Source of the DNA: Salvia splendens
Lineage: Eukaryota > Streptophyta > Magnoliopsida > Lamiales > Lamiaceae
NCBI RefSeq assembly: GCF_004379255.2
Contig: NC_056033.1
Coordinates: 21,320,209-21,384,208 of the forward strand
Reading direction: 5' to 3'
DNA length: 64,000 bases
Under the pieces are notes generated by a model. That model worked only from the letters and a program-made list of their open reading frames with translations, made no database searches and was not told the DNA's origin. The stretch's first letter is position 1, and every line of letters starts with the position of its first letter. Made by a program: the position numbers and the translations under genes. Shown here piece after piece: positions 47,754-59,370 of this stretch.

Positions 47754-48554
47754 GTCATCAGGCCCATGAAAAGAAGAAGTTAGAAAAGAAAATGGGCAGG
47801 AACAGTTGTAACCTGACCCAAGAAAAAAATACAGATATAAAAAAAGGGGGTAGAAAAAATTATATGGCCCAGTGAAAATAAAGTAGGGAAAATAAGACCA
47901 ATTAGCTAGGGAACATCTCCAAAATGCTGGGAAAGATAAAATCATACACGGGAGGTTGTTACCAAGGTTTGCCCCTAAGTTCACATGTCTGTATCATGTT
48001 TTACCTATACCTTTTGAACTTAGAACCCTAGGATTCTCACCGATATACACGGTAACCCCTTAGCCCCATTATAACCCAATGAAAGACCTTAAGGAACTAT
48101 TCTGTGACATCCGATCTTAAGGTATCAATGGCACGGCAAAATAAAGAGTGAATAATCCTAACATCCCTGGTGAGGAATGAGCGATCGAGTGAATCCAACA
48201 GATGGTGAACACTAAGGCTATCTTGACGAACTGACAGCTTGACTAGATAGACGAAGGGAGGGGGGAGAATCTGAGGCTGTAAGATACTTGGATTGACCTT
48301 AAACTTGTGGAGATGACTGCTAGGAAAAAATACCAGTTTATGTGTTTATGTGTTTTTCTTTGTCTTGTTGTTTTCTGTATGTTTGTTCGTGTCTGTTTTC
48401 TTTGTCAAAGTCTTTTTGTGTCTAGGTCTAGGAGTTTGTGTTTTGTTTTCTTTACTTAGGGTCGGTTAAAAGGGGAACATGCATTGAAACTTGCCTTATT
48501 TCTTTTTCTTGTCTTTCATACTTGAGGACAAGTATGGTTTAATTGTGAGCAGTT
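47521..48554 (+). other. Athila-like 3' non-coding region, right of nested insert
   Basis: Continues the outer element after the GTGAA duplication. A (TA)n tract occupies about 47,669-47,751, bracketed by a diverged direct repeat (GGGCAAGAAAAATTGTAACT and GGGCAGGAACAGTTGTAACC). Near the LTR is CTTGAGGACAAGTATGGTTT, a common gypsy 3' motif, then a weak polypurine tract. Confidence 0.7.
47669..47751. repeat. (TA)n microsatellite
   Basis: About 41 uninterrupted TA units. Gives spurious Tyr-Ile repeat frames on both strands. Confidence 0.97.
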
Positions 48555-49958
48555 TGATAAGACTCGTTTCATGTATTGGTTTTGGATCTAAATTATGTGT
48601 TTTCTATGGTGCTAACGTGTAATTGTAAGTCCAGACAGGAACGTGTATCAATTACCAGGGCTGAGGAAAAAAGAGCAAAAAAAGTGAAGAAAATGAGCAA
48701 AATCCTCAAGGGCAGAAACGTCAAATCAAGAAGATCGTTACCCTAAGGATTGGAGCCACAACTATAAATAGGAGAAGAAGAGAAGGAAGAAAAAAACGAG
48801 TTAGATAGAAAATTCCTTAGGTGTTTCAGCTCACTCTTCATCTTCACTCTTAGCTCAACACGCATTTGGTTTTCATATGGGAAATCCAGGGTAGTGTGGT
48901 GTTGTTTTGGAAGTGTAACACCGTCCAGATAAGGGCGAAGAAACAATTTTACTTTTCCGCACGTACTTTCTCTCGCCGACTTCCTTGCCGAAAACAATTT
49001 TCATATGCTTAATCTAGTTTCTATTTCCTGTTTCCACTCTGATTATGATGCTTTACTGTTTATTTACTGATCTGGATGCTTTTCGCAATTGAATGTTCGT
49101 TTGATGTTGAGATCGGAGAGATATGAGTTGATTTGTGGTTGTTGGTTTGATTCGGAGTTGAATCGGGGATTGTATGTTGTGGATCTGGTTGTTGTAGTTG
49201 AATCGGAAGGATCTAGTGTAGATTTCCTTTTTAATGTTTAAATCTGAGTACGTACTTTTGGATCTGCATGAAATTTTCCGTTATTGTTGATTTGCTTGAC
49301 CTGGTAGATTAAATCTGGTGATATTTAGTTTACTCATTTTGTTAAACGTTTGATTTGAAGTATGCTCTGTGTATATGCTTTGTTTCGTTCTAGTTCATGT
49401 TTGTTTGATGAAGAAGATGATGATAATCGATAGTTAGAATCAGATCCGCTTTAGTTTGTTAGTTGCAGCTTTCTTGTCACTAGCTATTTAGGGAAATCTG
49501 TTATGTTACTTTTTCTTATGCTATGTTGTCTAGCTGTTTTAGGAAACTTATTTTGCTCGACCCAGGAAATTTAGCGAATGATCTAAAGTTAATTTTTAAT
49601 TTCAAATCATGATTGCAATTACATTTGAAGTACTTTCAGTTCTCTAGATCCAGTAGATTGAATAGATTAGTTTTAATTTTCCAGGTCTAGTAGTTAAAAC
49701 TCAACCCTTTTGTTGCGTGACAGCAGCCAAACCCTCCCAAGTTCTCTTAATGCATTCCAAACCCTTCTGTCCTCGTGGATTGGATCCCGACTTCCCTATA
49801 CTAGCCAATAGTATAGAGGGTTGGGGTTTTGAAGCGGGATTGTTGTGACAACGACTGAATTCTGAGAGTTCATGATCTCCTAGACCCTGTGCTCTAGTGA
49901 ATCCTCTGGACCTGAGAGTTTACTTTTACATAGCAGCAACGATCAACGCAACTCTTCA
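48555..49958 (+). repeat. 3' LTR of the Athila-like element
   Basis: 1404 bp, starts TGATAAGACTCGTTTCATGT. Several indels against the 5' LTR, for example loss of AATTATCTGCCGGAC-like sequence near its start and of a GTTCGGCGACTG stretch near 48,990. Confidence 0.93.
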
Positions 49959-49963
49959 ATATG

Positions 49964-50731
49964 ATGTCTCCATTATATAATAATTACGAAATTATAAATT
50001 GGTCCTTCTATCGTAATTGATATTTCCAACTACAAATAATTCTTAACAATTATTTGTAGTAGAATTTTGAATCTGCAATAGAATAAACCGTAAAAGTGGA
50101 AGAGATTAAAGATTTAATTAAGGAAAATCAATTATATAATATATTTACCAATTTTGGAGGAGAAAATCAAGGAAGTATATAACCGCCTAAAATTAGAAGT
50201 GTCGATGGTCCCTTTTCTAATTTAAATATTCATTTAATTAATCCACATGGCACAAAAACTGAGCGTTAGATTTCGAAATCCAATGGAGTGGGAAGAGTTT
50301 TGTGTTTTCCAACTATTTAGTGTTGGGATATGAATACATTTGTGGGGGAATATTTGGGAACTTTCCGTCAACTTTCAAATTGCAATTTGAGTGGGAAATT
50401 GAGGGAAAGTTTCTGCCAACAGTAAACATCTCGTTTACAATAATTTTTTTATATGAATATAGTCACTCCACAAGAAAAAACTATAGTAACAATTATTAAA
50501 TCATTGGATAAAAAAACCAGCTTCATGAAATCTGCATTTATCCAACATGTAAATCCACATGCCATAAATGATTAGCCTACCTATCAATCATAGAAATCAA
50601 ACATTTTGAAAAATTGAGCTTTTGAAATTAAGTTTATTTGGATTTAGCCAAATAAGGTTCACATAACAAGGTTTTTGAGCCAAAAAAAATGAGGGGGGAA
50701 ATTGCGTTACATATAACAGGGTTTTCTTTCC
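49964..50731. other. AT-rich spacer, no gene
   Basis: An inverted pair, AACTACAAATAATTCTTAAC and AATTATTTGTAGT, lies at about 50,029-50,071. Otherwise I see nothing supportable; a 65-codon open frame at 50,302-50,499 has no motif. Confidence 0.4.
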
Positions 50732-50734
50732 TAA

Positions 50735-52779
50735 GGTCATCTACAATAGGAATAGCTCAGCAATAGCCCAGCCATAGCTTAGCGACAAACTCCTTCTGCC
50801 ACATCATCAACACTAAAAATCCTCCTACCACATCATCAAAACAAGCAAATAGCCCAGCCATAGCCTAGCCACACTAATAACAATTATATAAAAATGAAAT
50901 AATTAACAATCACACAATATACGGAATTTAATTTATGAGACATATACGGGAAACATTAATAATACTATTAAAATTTTAAAAAGTACAATAATTTAAAAAA
51001 AGTACAATAATTTAAAAAAATTACAATAATTAAAAAAAATTACAATAATTCACTCCTCGTCTCCATCGTCGTCTCCTCCGTCGCTGTCGCCACCCTCGCC
51101 TCCGTCGCTGTCGCCACCCTCGCCTCCGCCTCCGTCGCCACCATCGCTGCCGCCACCGTCGCCACCGCCTCTACTCCCGCCGGTCTCCCTCTGTGCCGCC
51201 TCCAACTCGTCCTGCATGTTCATGAGCAATGTTTGAAGCAAACTCTTCTCCACGAGTTCCACCGCCGCCCGCCATTCGGCCAACGTCTTGACCATCTGAG
51301 CGCGCGTTTGTTGACCCACGAAGAATTTGAGATCCGCTGTGGATTGGCCAAGGGGGGATGCCGACTGGACCTCCTGGGAACCCCCGGCGACCCCCCCGCC
51401 TCCCGTTGAGCCCGCTTGTGCCCAACCGGGCGAGTTCGGCGAGCGAACGAACAAGGGGTCGGGACCTCCCGGGCCGTCTCGGGGAGGTCGTGGGAACCAC
51501 CGCTGCTGCCGCTGAAATCACCGGTATAGTTAAGTCGTTGCTTCTTCGGCCAGCCAGCGTCGACACCTACTCGGAACTTCTCGGAGTCGTTCAGCACAAG
51601 ATAGCAGTTCCAGTAGGTAAACTCCTTATACAACCCGGGCTGGGGGAAGGCTTTCTCCGCTATCCTCCTGCAATCTTCCTCTGTTTGGCCACTGCTCTGC
51701 ATGCGGAGGGCGTTGGCGTACAAACCTGAAAATTGGGAGACGGCAGCCCTGATTCGGTCCCACCCCTTCCGGCAATCCTCCCCGTTGCGTGGCCTCCCCC
51801 CCGGGCAAAATGTCTGGTAAGCTGCTGCTATCTTGCCCCACAAGTTGACGATCCTTTGGTTGTTCGAAACGAGAGGATCGTCTCAAACACTCACCCACGC
51901 CTTAGACAGCGCGACGTTCTCCGCGTCCGTCCACCTCCTCCGGACCTGGCTATCCACACCCGACTAAGACGACTCGCCCTTCTTCTTCGCCTTGCCCTTC
52001 TTCTTTTGGTCGCCCCGACCCTGCACTGCTCCCCTCATTTGATCGGGAGTTTCCAAAACCCCGAGCATATCGAACCCCAACTCCTCTAAGGAGAAAGACT
52101 CAAATTGCGTGAACTGCGAATCCGTTGGGGTCGATGTGTGCGAAGAAGCAGTCGAAAAATCAAAACTGGGGCGATAGACGTTTTCCTCCCCCGGCGTCCC
52201 CTGCGTCGCCGGTACCCCCCCCCCCCTTATCGGGGGCTGCATCGGCGTTCCCCTAGGCATCATCTGCATCCCGGGTGCCCACCCCGGCATCATCTGCACA
52301 CCGGGCTGCATCCCCGGTACCCCCTGCCACGCCGGCGTACTCCCCCCAGGTGCCATCCCGGGCATCATCCCCTGCCACGGGTACATGTTATAGTACCCTG
52401 GCATCAGACCCCATCCACCTCCCACGGGTACCGGGGGAGTTTGAGACCCGCTCGTCACTGGAGTACCTTCGTTGGTGTTCTCCATTTCTCGGTGTTGATC
52501 TTGTACAGAAATTAAAATAGAGAGAGTACTCGTTAAAACAAGTGGTGCGAATGAAAATGACGTGCAAAGCGCGTATATATAGTGTTTCGAAAAAAAAAAT
52601 CATCTAGGCGATGCGCTGGGCGATCCGGACGCTGCAATAGCGACGAGTGGATCGCCCAGCGCCACAAAATCGCCGAGCGCTAGACGGTTTTTAATTCCGA
52701 AAATGGCTTGGCGGTTGTAATGGACCGCCTAGCGCCGGCGCTCGGCTAGGCGGTGCGCTAGGTGCCATTGCGGATGGCC
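50735..52779 (-). mobile_element. PIF/Harbinger element retaining only ORF1
   Basis: The left end GGTCATCTACAATAGG and the right end (inverted GGCCATCCGCAATGG) are PIF/Harbinger-type terminal repeats. TAA is duplicated at 50,732-50,734 and 52,780-52,782. The 2045-bp interior carries one degenerate coding region on the minus strand (51,050-52,485) of ORF1 type. There is no DDE transposase ORF, so this is a non-autonomous deletion derivative. Subterminal A(A/T)AGC(C/T)CAGC repeats (50,750-50,870) and GC-rich inverted CGCCTAGCGC/GGCGCTCGGC motifs on the other side (52,600-52,760) may be transposase-binding arrays. Confidence 0.88.
51050..52485 (-). pseudogene. Harbinger ORF1 (Myb/SANT-like) protein, broken
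   Basis: The minus-strand ATG at 52,485 opens a frame rich in Gly, Met and Pro (MPGYYNMYPWQGMMPGMAPG and repeated PGMQ/PGWAP units). It reaches a lysine-rich stretch, KKKGKAKKKGESS, and a TAG at about 51,964. The same frame continues with RRRWTDAENVALSKAWVSV, a TGA, then RIVNLWGKIAAAYQTFCPGG and RKGWDRIRAAVSQFSGLYAN. These are the trihelix/SANT-like region of ORF1 proteins that assist Harbinger transposition (also seen in 'glutathione S-transferase T3-like' predictions). A frameshift near 51,430-51,460 moves to the C-terminal frame, which has a possible coiled coil (RAQMVKTLAEWRAAVELVEK) and ends in an acidic Gly-Asp repeat tail at 51,050. Two stops and a frameshift make it non-functional. 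Confidence 0.82.
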
Positions 52780-52782
52780 TAA

Positions 52783-54206
52783 ATGGTTGAGGGGGAAAAA
52801 TTGAAAAGCGCATAACAGAGTTCTTCCATCGAAATTAAAAAAAGAGGAAATTAGAATTTTGAATTTTAAGAGCCAAAAGTTTATTTTACAAGTTGTTCGA
52901 TAAATACCAATTCCAATAAAACACATTCATCTTCACCATGTTATTATTTCTTTCGCTACAATCTTACGGCTTCTCTTTGATTTTACTGTTTATTTAATAT
53001 TTTATTTTTTAATAAAAAACACCCAATATGGCGGGAAAGTTTAGGCAGATCCCCAACCCATAAAAAAATAAAAAAAAATATTCCAAAACATGATCCCAGC
53101 CCAAAAGTGACTAGGATCCAAATGAAGGCCCCACAACTCGGGTACCTCCTCGCTATCGAGACTAAACTAGGATCAAAATGAACCAATGGAAGAGAAAAAA
53201 GCAAAATAACAAGAGTAACCATAGAGCCAAAGTCAATCCACATCTTTGCGTCGGAAACAAAAGTTAAGATATCCTAACTGGTCCATCCTAACAAGCATCT
53301 TCAGATACCGAGGTGCAGAAACTGATCATTTTATATTTTGCAGATATTTAAGATGAATCCTTCCAAATCAAATTCTTTACTCTTTCTTTTTATCTTGCAT
53401 CAGTTTTTCCTTTTCTGGTTTGTTGTTTCTTGATGTTTATTGTTAATGCATTGGTTATTTTATACTCCCTCCGTCCCAACTTAAGAGTCTTGTTTTGCCA
53501 TTTCCGTCCGTCCCAACCCCAACTTATGAGTGGTAATTAGGCCCTACATTTTACCAACTTATTCCACTCACATTTTATTATAAAAGTAATATAAGTGAGA
53601 CTCATATTCAAGCCATTACTGTCAATTAATTGAAAATGGAACCTCTATGTTATTATTATGAAGGTTTGTGGTACAATTGTACCCCTTGTTCTATTCTTCC
53701 TCTGCTGGTTGATTTTATGTTAGAAAAGAGACTGAAAGTCGATGTGTGTGTCAGAAAAGAAAAAGAAAGTTGATGTATAATAATTAATAATGTATCTATT
53801 CATAAAATTGTATGTCATGTAATATGTTCTCTCTATTGTGTTTCTTTGATGCAAAGAATACCCTCTTTAGTTGTGTGTATACATTCTCTCTATTGTGTTT
53901 CTATGATACAAAGAAACCCTAAACCTTCTTTAATTGTGTGTATACATTCTCTCTATTGTCTTGACACTAATATAAGCAAAATGATATTCATTTTTATTTC
54001 CAATCATTATTATGTTATTTATATTAAAATATTCTTTTTTGCAAACCATTAATATCGATTATATCATGCAGAAACCAAGTGATTATAAAAGGATAGGAAG
54101 AAGAAAATGGTAATAAAACACAGTAGGAACTAGGAAGAAGCTGACCTTCAAGGGAGAAGATAGAAAGTGTCAAATCAATCTTCGATCTTCAAATATGTCT
54201 CAAATT
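52783..54206. other. Spacer with one Stowaway-like end
   Basis: Mostly AT-rich. CTCCCTCCGTCCCAACTTAA at 53,465 is a Stowaway terminus without a matching right end, so a truncated MITE. Three diverged copies of ATTCTCTCTATTGTGTTTCT-type sequence lie at about 53,828-53,960 (period ~55 bp). No gene is supported. Confidence 0.5.
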
Positions 54207-54211
54207 GCTAC

Positions 54212-54457
54212 CGTTAAACAAGGCAAGATTTAGGAGAATCAATCACAATGACACTCCAGAAATAGTTCAGCATAATTAGAGGAATAGATCGATAGCATTA
54301 AAAGTAGATTGATACCATTGATAATATTCCATATATGTGCCCCTTGTAATACCTATAAAAGGGGGCAACTTATGTAGAACAATATCATCAAGAAATATTC
54401 AATAAACCTTTTCGTTCTCCTCCATTCCTCCTACCATGCCTGATATATCTTTGAAGA
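54212..54457 (+). repeat. 5' LTR of the short-LTR copia element
   Basis: 246 bp. The first base is C where the 3' copy has T (TGTTAAACAAGG). TATA-like CCTATAAAAGGGG at about 54,352. Ends TTTGAAGA rather than the usual CA. Confidence 0.93.
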
Positions 54458-54469
54458 TGGTATCAGAGC
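54458..54469 (+). other. Copia primer-binding site
   Basis: TGGTATCAGAGC, abutting the LTR, initiator tRNA-Met type. Confidence 0.93.
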
Positions 54470-54561
54470 GGGGGTGAGACTCAGAGTAGTCTCATCACTG
54501 TCTCGGACCAATCCCGAACCCCTTAACTAAAATCCGGCAGACCCTGCCAAAACCATAAACC

Positions 54562-55900
54562 ATGTCAGAAAACGATGAACCACCAAAACCAACGGAAACA
54601 GAGCAATTTGCTCGAATGTTTGCCGAATTCATGCGCACAAGCATGGCGCACAGCCAGAGAGAAATAATCACCACGGATACCTCACCAAACCAAAAACTGA
54701 ACCTCACTGAATTGATTCTTCACCGTTAGTCATCGGAGAGAAACTAAACGGGGAAAACTACTCCACATGGGCTGTCGTCATGAAGGCAGCAGTCAGCGGA
54801 AGGGGATTGATATCTCACCTTACGGGAGTCCCAATCCTCCCTGCAAGGACCGACCAAGCCTTCGAGAGATGGCAGCAGGCGGACCACTGCGTTTTTACGT
54901 GGTTGATTTAGAATGTTGAACATAAGCTAGTCAGCCGCCTGACCCAATATCCGACGGCCAAGGATATATGGACCAGTTTGGAGATCATGTATGCAAGCGG
55001 AGGGGACAAGATTCAGGTATACGACCTGTACGCAAAGGCAATAACATTAAAACAGAAAGAAGAATCTCTGGAGGACATATGGACGACGTTGAATGATCTG
55101 TGGATTTCCATTGACCGGAGACAACCAAATCGGATGAAGTATACCAAAGACATTGAAATATACCACCAAGAGAAACAAGAACAAAGGCTGTTCCAGTTAC
55201 TCGTAGCCATAAACAACAAGTATGAAAGCGTAAAGAGGGAGATATTGAGGCAAGAACCTCTTCCCTCAGTGGAGGCCGCATATGCCGCACTCCGGCGAGA
55301 AGACGCCAGATCCGCCGTCCTTCAAACTGGGGACTCCGGCGCACAAGGAATCGGGGCTGGGTTGGTAGTAACCCAGCCGTGGAGAATTCCGGCAGCAAAC
55401 CGCAACCCCCATCAACGAAGCGGCGGTGAGAATGGTGAGAATTTGAACAGACGACCGGAGGAAGACAAATCGAAGCTGATATGCTCTCACTGTGGGAAGA
55501 AGAAGCATACACGAGAGACATGTTTTGAGCTACACGGCTATCCAGAATGGTGGCAGGAGAGGAAACCAAAAACCAATTCATCTCCGGCGCCGTTCAAAGG
55601 GGTCGGGCAGCTGCAGCAGTGGCCGGAGGAGAAGGAATCCCTGCCGCCGCCACCGGAAATACATCAATGGCGACCAACCGAAGTGGTCAGGAGGGAGCGA
55701 CGGTCGGAATGGCGTCGATCGCCAGAGGAGAAGGTGAACCAGATGTGGAGGCGCCGAATCTATGTAGAGATAAATCTCGGGTTGGGAATTTATTCCCAAA
55801 CCCCCAATCTTCTAAATTATTACCCAGGGAACCCCATACCCAAAATATTGCTAAACCCCTCCCCTTATGATCCTGGAAAATGTCAAAAAAACCCCAGACT
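54562..55900 (+). pseudogene. Copia gag, interrupted
   Basis: The likely start is ATG 54,562 (MSENDEPPKPTETEQFAR). A frameshift near 54,710-54,737 and a TAG at 54,909 (CAG expected in TWLIxNVEHKL) precede the long block 54,978-56,225. The UBN2-type gag features are KLNGENYSTWAVVMKAAV (about 54,745), IWTSLEIMYASGGDK, LFQLLVAINNKYESVKREIL and PSVEAAYAALRREDAR. The CCHC zinc knuckle CSHCGKKKHTRETC (about 55,482-55,523) is intact, followed by FELHGYPEWW. A further frameshift just after the knuckle (about 55,550-55,880) leads into the protease frame. Gag would coat element RNA in the virus-like particle. Confidence 0.87.
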
Positions 55901-57116
55901 CTCAAAAATCTCAAAAATGATACCAAAATATCGAAAATTGCCAAATCGAGTCCTAAAACTCCCAGATATTCCCAAGCAGCCCTTGTACCTTGTGAAAATC
56001 GATTTCAGATCCTCGAAAATTTACCCACGTCTTACACCCTATCAGCTTCCTCTGAAAATAAAAATGACAAATGGATTTTTGACTGCGGAGCCACTGACAC
56101 TATTACTTATGATATTGCTGATATATCTAATATGCATAGGGCACCAAAAACTCATATTCAAACGGCCAGTGGAGAATGTACTTCTGTGGAAGGAGCAGGA
56201 ACTGTCAGAATTTCATCCATTCTGACTTTATCCAACTGCTTATGTTCCGTCCATGTCACACAAATTATTATCAATTAGCCATGTGACAAAAGAATTAAAT
56301 TGTACTCTCCTGATGCAACCCAACTTTTGCCTTTTGCAGGATATCAGAACAGGGGTAATCATTGGAGGTGGCACTGAGAGGGACGGGCTGTATTATGTGG
56401 ACGAGATAGATCAACAAGGAACGGCTTTGCTAACTCATGGATCATCAGACAGGGAAGCTTGGGTCTGGCATCGCCGTTTAGGACATCCATCCTCGGGTTA
56501 TTTAAAAATTCTCTTTCCTAAATTTAGTCAAGAAATGTATTGTGAGACTTGTGTGTTGGCAAAAAGTCATAGACATTCTTATAAACCCAATAATACCCGA
56601 GTTGATTCGTTGTTTTCCCTAGTCCATTCTGATGTGTGGGGTCCATCTCCGGTTGTAGGGGGATAAGGGTTTAAATACTTTATTCTCTTTATAGATGATT
56701 GCACTCGCATGACATGGGTCTATTTTATGAAACACAAAAATGAAGTCTTTGAACACTTTAAACGCTTTCACACCCTGGTACAAACCCAATTTCAGAAAAA
56801 CATACAGATCCTTAGATCCGACAATGGGGGAGAATTTGTAAACTTGAGCATGAAGACCTTTTGTCATGATAAAGGCCTAGTCCACCAAACTACATGCCCA
56901 TATACCCCAGAACAAAACGGTGTGTCTGAGAGAAAGAACCGTACTTTTCTAGAAATGGCGCGTGCTATGCTAATAGAATCCAACACCCCCAGAAATTTTT
57001 GGCCCGAAGCTATTGCCTCATCTGTCTATCTCATAAACCGACTACCCTCTAGCACGCTGAATCTCAAAACACCACAGAAGTCCTTTCCACACAAGCTCAA
57101 ATCCCTTTACCCTTGA
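55880..57116 (+). pseudogene. Copia protease-integrase, interrupted
   Basis: 55,880-56,278 holds the aspartic protease with WIFDCGATDTITYD, where Cys replaces the usual Ser/Thr next to the catalytic Asp. After a frame change (56,253) comes the GAG-pre-integrase/zinc segment: VWHRRLGHPSSGYLK … YCETCVLAKSHRHSY (HHCC). The integrase core follows: LVHSDVWGPS (first Asp), ILRSDNGGEF (second Asp) and PYTPEQNGVSERKN (Glu). A TAA at 56,664 splits the core, and a frameshift near 57,100 ends this block. All catalytic residues of integrase are visible, but the reading frame is broken. Confidence 0.88.
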
Positions 57117-59370
57117 CCTTTCAGCCTCGAGTGTTCGGATGCTCCGTTTTTGTCCACATACCTAAACATGAGCGCACCAAACTATCACCTTGTGCCGTAA
57201 AATGTGTTTTCGTGGGATATGGGGCTTCCCAGAAAGGATACCGGTGCTTTGATCCTAAAACCGGCCGCATGTTTACCACCATGAACTGTGATTTCCTTGA
57301 AACAGACTATTTTTTTAACCACCTTAGCGGTCAGGGGGAGAGGAATGACAATGACCTACTAAGTCGGTTAAATCCTTCAGCAGCGGCAGATCCACCAAAG
57401 GAAGTCATCAACGGAACAGTACAGTCCTCTGAAATACAGCCCACACCAATCAGTGACATCGCCCATGAGAACCCTTTACTGATATCCGCTGTAAGTACTT
57501 TCGATACTCCCTCTGAACGTGGGAATACTCGCAACATTGGTGATAATGTTCCTATATCTAGTGAGACTGACCGTGAAACAGATATCGAGTCTGAACCTGA
57601 CAACCAAACTGAACCAAAAATCTGCGACCTACTAGAAGAGCAAATGAATGAAGGAGTTGGAGGATATAAACTACCACCAAGGTCCAACCGAGGAGTTCCA
57701 CCAAAAAGATACAGCCCTGAAGCCATAGGCAAGAAAGCTAAGTACTCAATAGCCAACATGGCTAAAGGGCAACTCTCCGAAATGGCGCATGCATTTGAAG
57801 CAGCACTTTATGAGGAAGAAGAGATTCCTTGCACGGTGGAAGAGGCTTGGAGACACAGACATTGGAGAGAGGCAATGCTAAAGGAAATGAATGCACTAGA
57901 AAGGAACAACACTTGGGAAAAGGTCATGATACCAGACGGGAAGAAGGCAGTCGGGTGTAAATGGGTGTTTACTATCAAACGTCGACCGAACGGCTCCATA
58001 GAAAGGTACAAGGCGCGATTGGTAGCAAAGGGGTACACACAAACCTATGGAGTAGACTATGACGAGACTTTCTCTCCAGTAGCAAAGATGAACACAATCC
58101 GAGTGCTATTATCCGTTGCTGCAAACAGAGACTGGCCACTACATCAATTTGACGTCACAAATGCTTTCCTCCATGGGGAACTAAAGAGAGAAGTATATAT
58201 GGAAGCACCACCGGGATTCTCATAGGGGTACAAGAAAGGAGAAGGATGTCGGCTGAAGAAAACTTTGTATGGACTTAAGCAGTCCCCCAGAATTTGGTTC
58301 GGAAGGTTCACTGAGGCTATGACAAAGTATGGGTTCAAACAAAGCCATTCAGACCATACATTATTCTTGAAAAAACGGGATGGCCGAATTACGTGCTTGA
58401 TCATCTATGTAGATGACATGATCATAACTGGAGATGATGCAGAGGAGATCGAGAGGCTCAAGGGGAGTTTGTCTCAAGATTTCGAGATGAAGGACTTGGG
58501 AAATCTTAAGTACTTCTTGGGAATAGAGGTACTAAGATCTGAAGGAAGGATTTTTCTGAGGCAGAAGAAATACATCCTAGACATCCTGGCTGAGACAGGA
58601 CTTCTGGATTGCAAACCGGCTGATACACCAATCTTAGTTAATCATGGACTACAAATCTCTGAGGGGCGGAGCTAGCACACCAAGGCCAATATCAACGTTT
58701 TGTTGGGAAGCTCATTTACCTATCCCACACTAGACCTGATATTGCCTATGCAGTCGGAATTGTGAGTCAGTTCATGCATCGACCACAGAAGGATCACTAT
58801 GAAGCTGCATTGAGAATAGTCAAGTACCTCAAGGGAACAGTTTGGCATGGAATAATGTTCAAGAAGAATAAACTCTGAGGGGTGCATGGATACACGGATG
58901 CTGATTGGGCAAGCAACCCAGTTGACAGGAGATCGACAGCTGGCTATTTTACCTTTGTTGAAGGTAATCTAGTCACTTGGAGAAGCAAGAAACAAAAAGT
59001 AGTGGCATTATCTAGCGCCGAAGCAGAATTCAGAGGGATAAAAAGTGGACTGATGGAAATATTGTGGCTAAGAAAACTAATGAAGGAGATTGGACTCACT
59101 GTAGAAAAGAGTCAACTCTTCTGTGATAACAAAGCAGCTATCAGCATATCTGAGAATCCAGTACATCACGATAGGACTAAACATGTCGAAGTCGACAGAC
59201 ACTTCATCAAGGAAAACATTGAGAATGGAGCAGTAGAGCTACCCTTTGTTCGATCTGAAGATCAATTGGCTGATATTCTCACCAAAGCTGTTAACTCGAG
59301 AAGCTTTACGAGTGTATTGTGCAAGTTGAGTTTCGGGGATCCCACCACTCAACTTGAGGGGGAGTGTTAA
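57113..59370 (+). pseudogene. Copia reverse transcriptase-RNase H, interrupted
   Basis: The first block (57,113-58,225) contains [17 protein letters not shown] (integrase tail) and the RT start: [60 protein letters not shown] and [24 protein letters not shown] at 58,223 (Lys expected) interrupts. Then come TLYGLKQSPRIWFGRF, ITCLIIYVDDMIITGDD (YVDD at about 58,406) and KDLGNLKYFLGIEV. A frameshift near 58,675 precedes LIYLSHTRPDIAYAV and KYLKGTVWHGI; a TGA at 58,876 sits where Arg is expected. The RNase H block 58,882-59,370 has GYTDADWASNPVDRRSTAGY, ALSSAEAEF, LFCDNKAAISI and HVEVDRHFIKE. The enzyme motifs are intact between the breaks. Confidence 0.9.

Larger units (their letters stand above)
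27389..49958 (+). mobile_element. Athila-like Ty3/gypsy retrotransposon with nested insert
   Basis: LTRs at 27,389-28,814 and 48,555-49,958 begin TGATAAG(G/A)CTCGTTTCATG. The right one ends CAACGCAACTCTTCA, and ATATG flanks both ends (27,384-27,388 and 49,959-49,963). The primer-binding site TGGCGCCGTTGCCGGGGA at 28,817-28,834 is typical of plant gypsy elements. Order inside: leader, an unrelated LTR-like segment (28,994-29,992), gag, protease, RT-RNase H, integrase, ATHILA-type ORF, tandem 3' repeats, then 3' non-coding DNA split by a 7.2-kb nested element (40,357-47,520). Without that insert it is about 15.4 kb. LTRs differ by several per cent plus indels, and all ORFs are interrupted, so it is an old non-functional copy. 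Confidence 0.93.

Noticed and set aside
47589..47984. Open frames with Tyr-Ile repeats on both strands
   Set aside because: Produced by the (TA)n tract; present on both strands as expected for a palindromic dinucleotide.
51358..52515. Plus-strand Pro/Arg-rich open frames
   Set aside because: Shadows of the GC-rich minus-strand Harbinger ORF1, which carries the recognisable SANT-like motifs.
54985..55581. 198-codon minus-strand frame
   Set aside because: Antisense of the copia gag block whose zinc knuckle and UBN2 motifs are on the plus strand.
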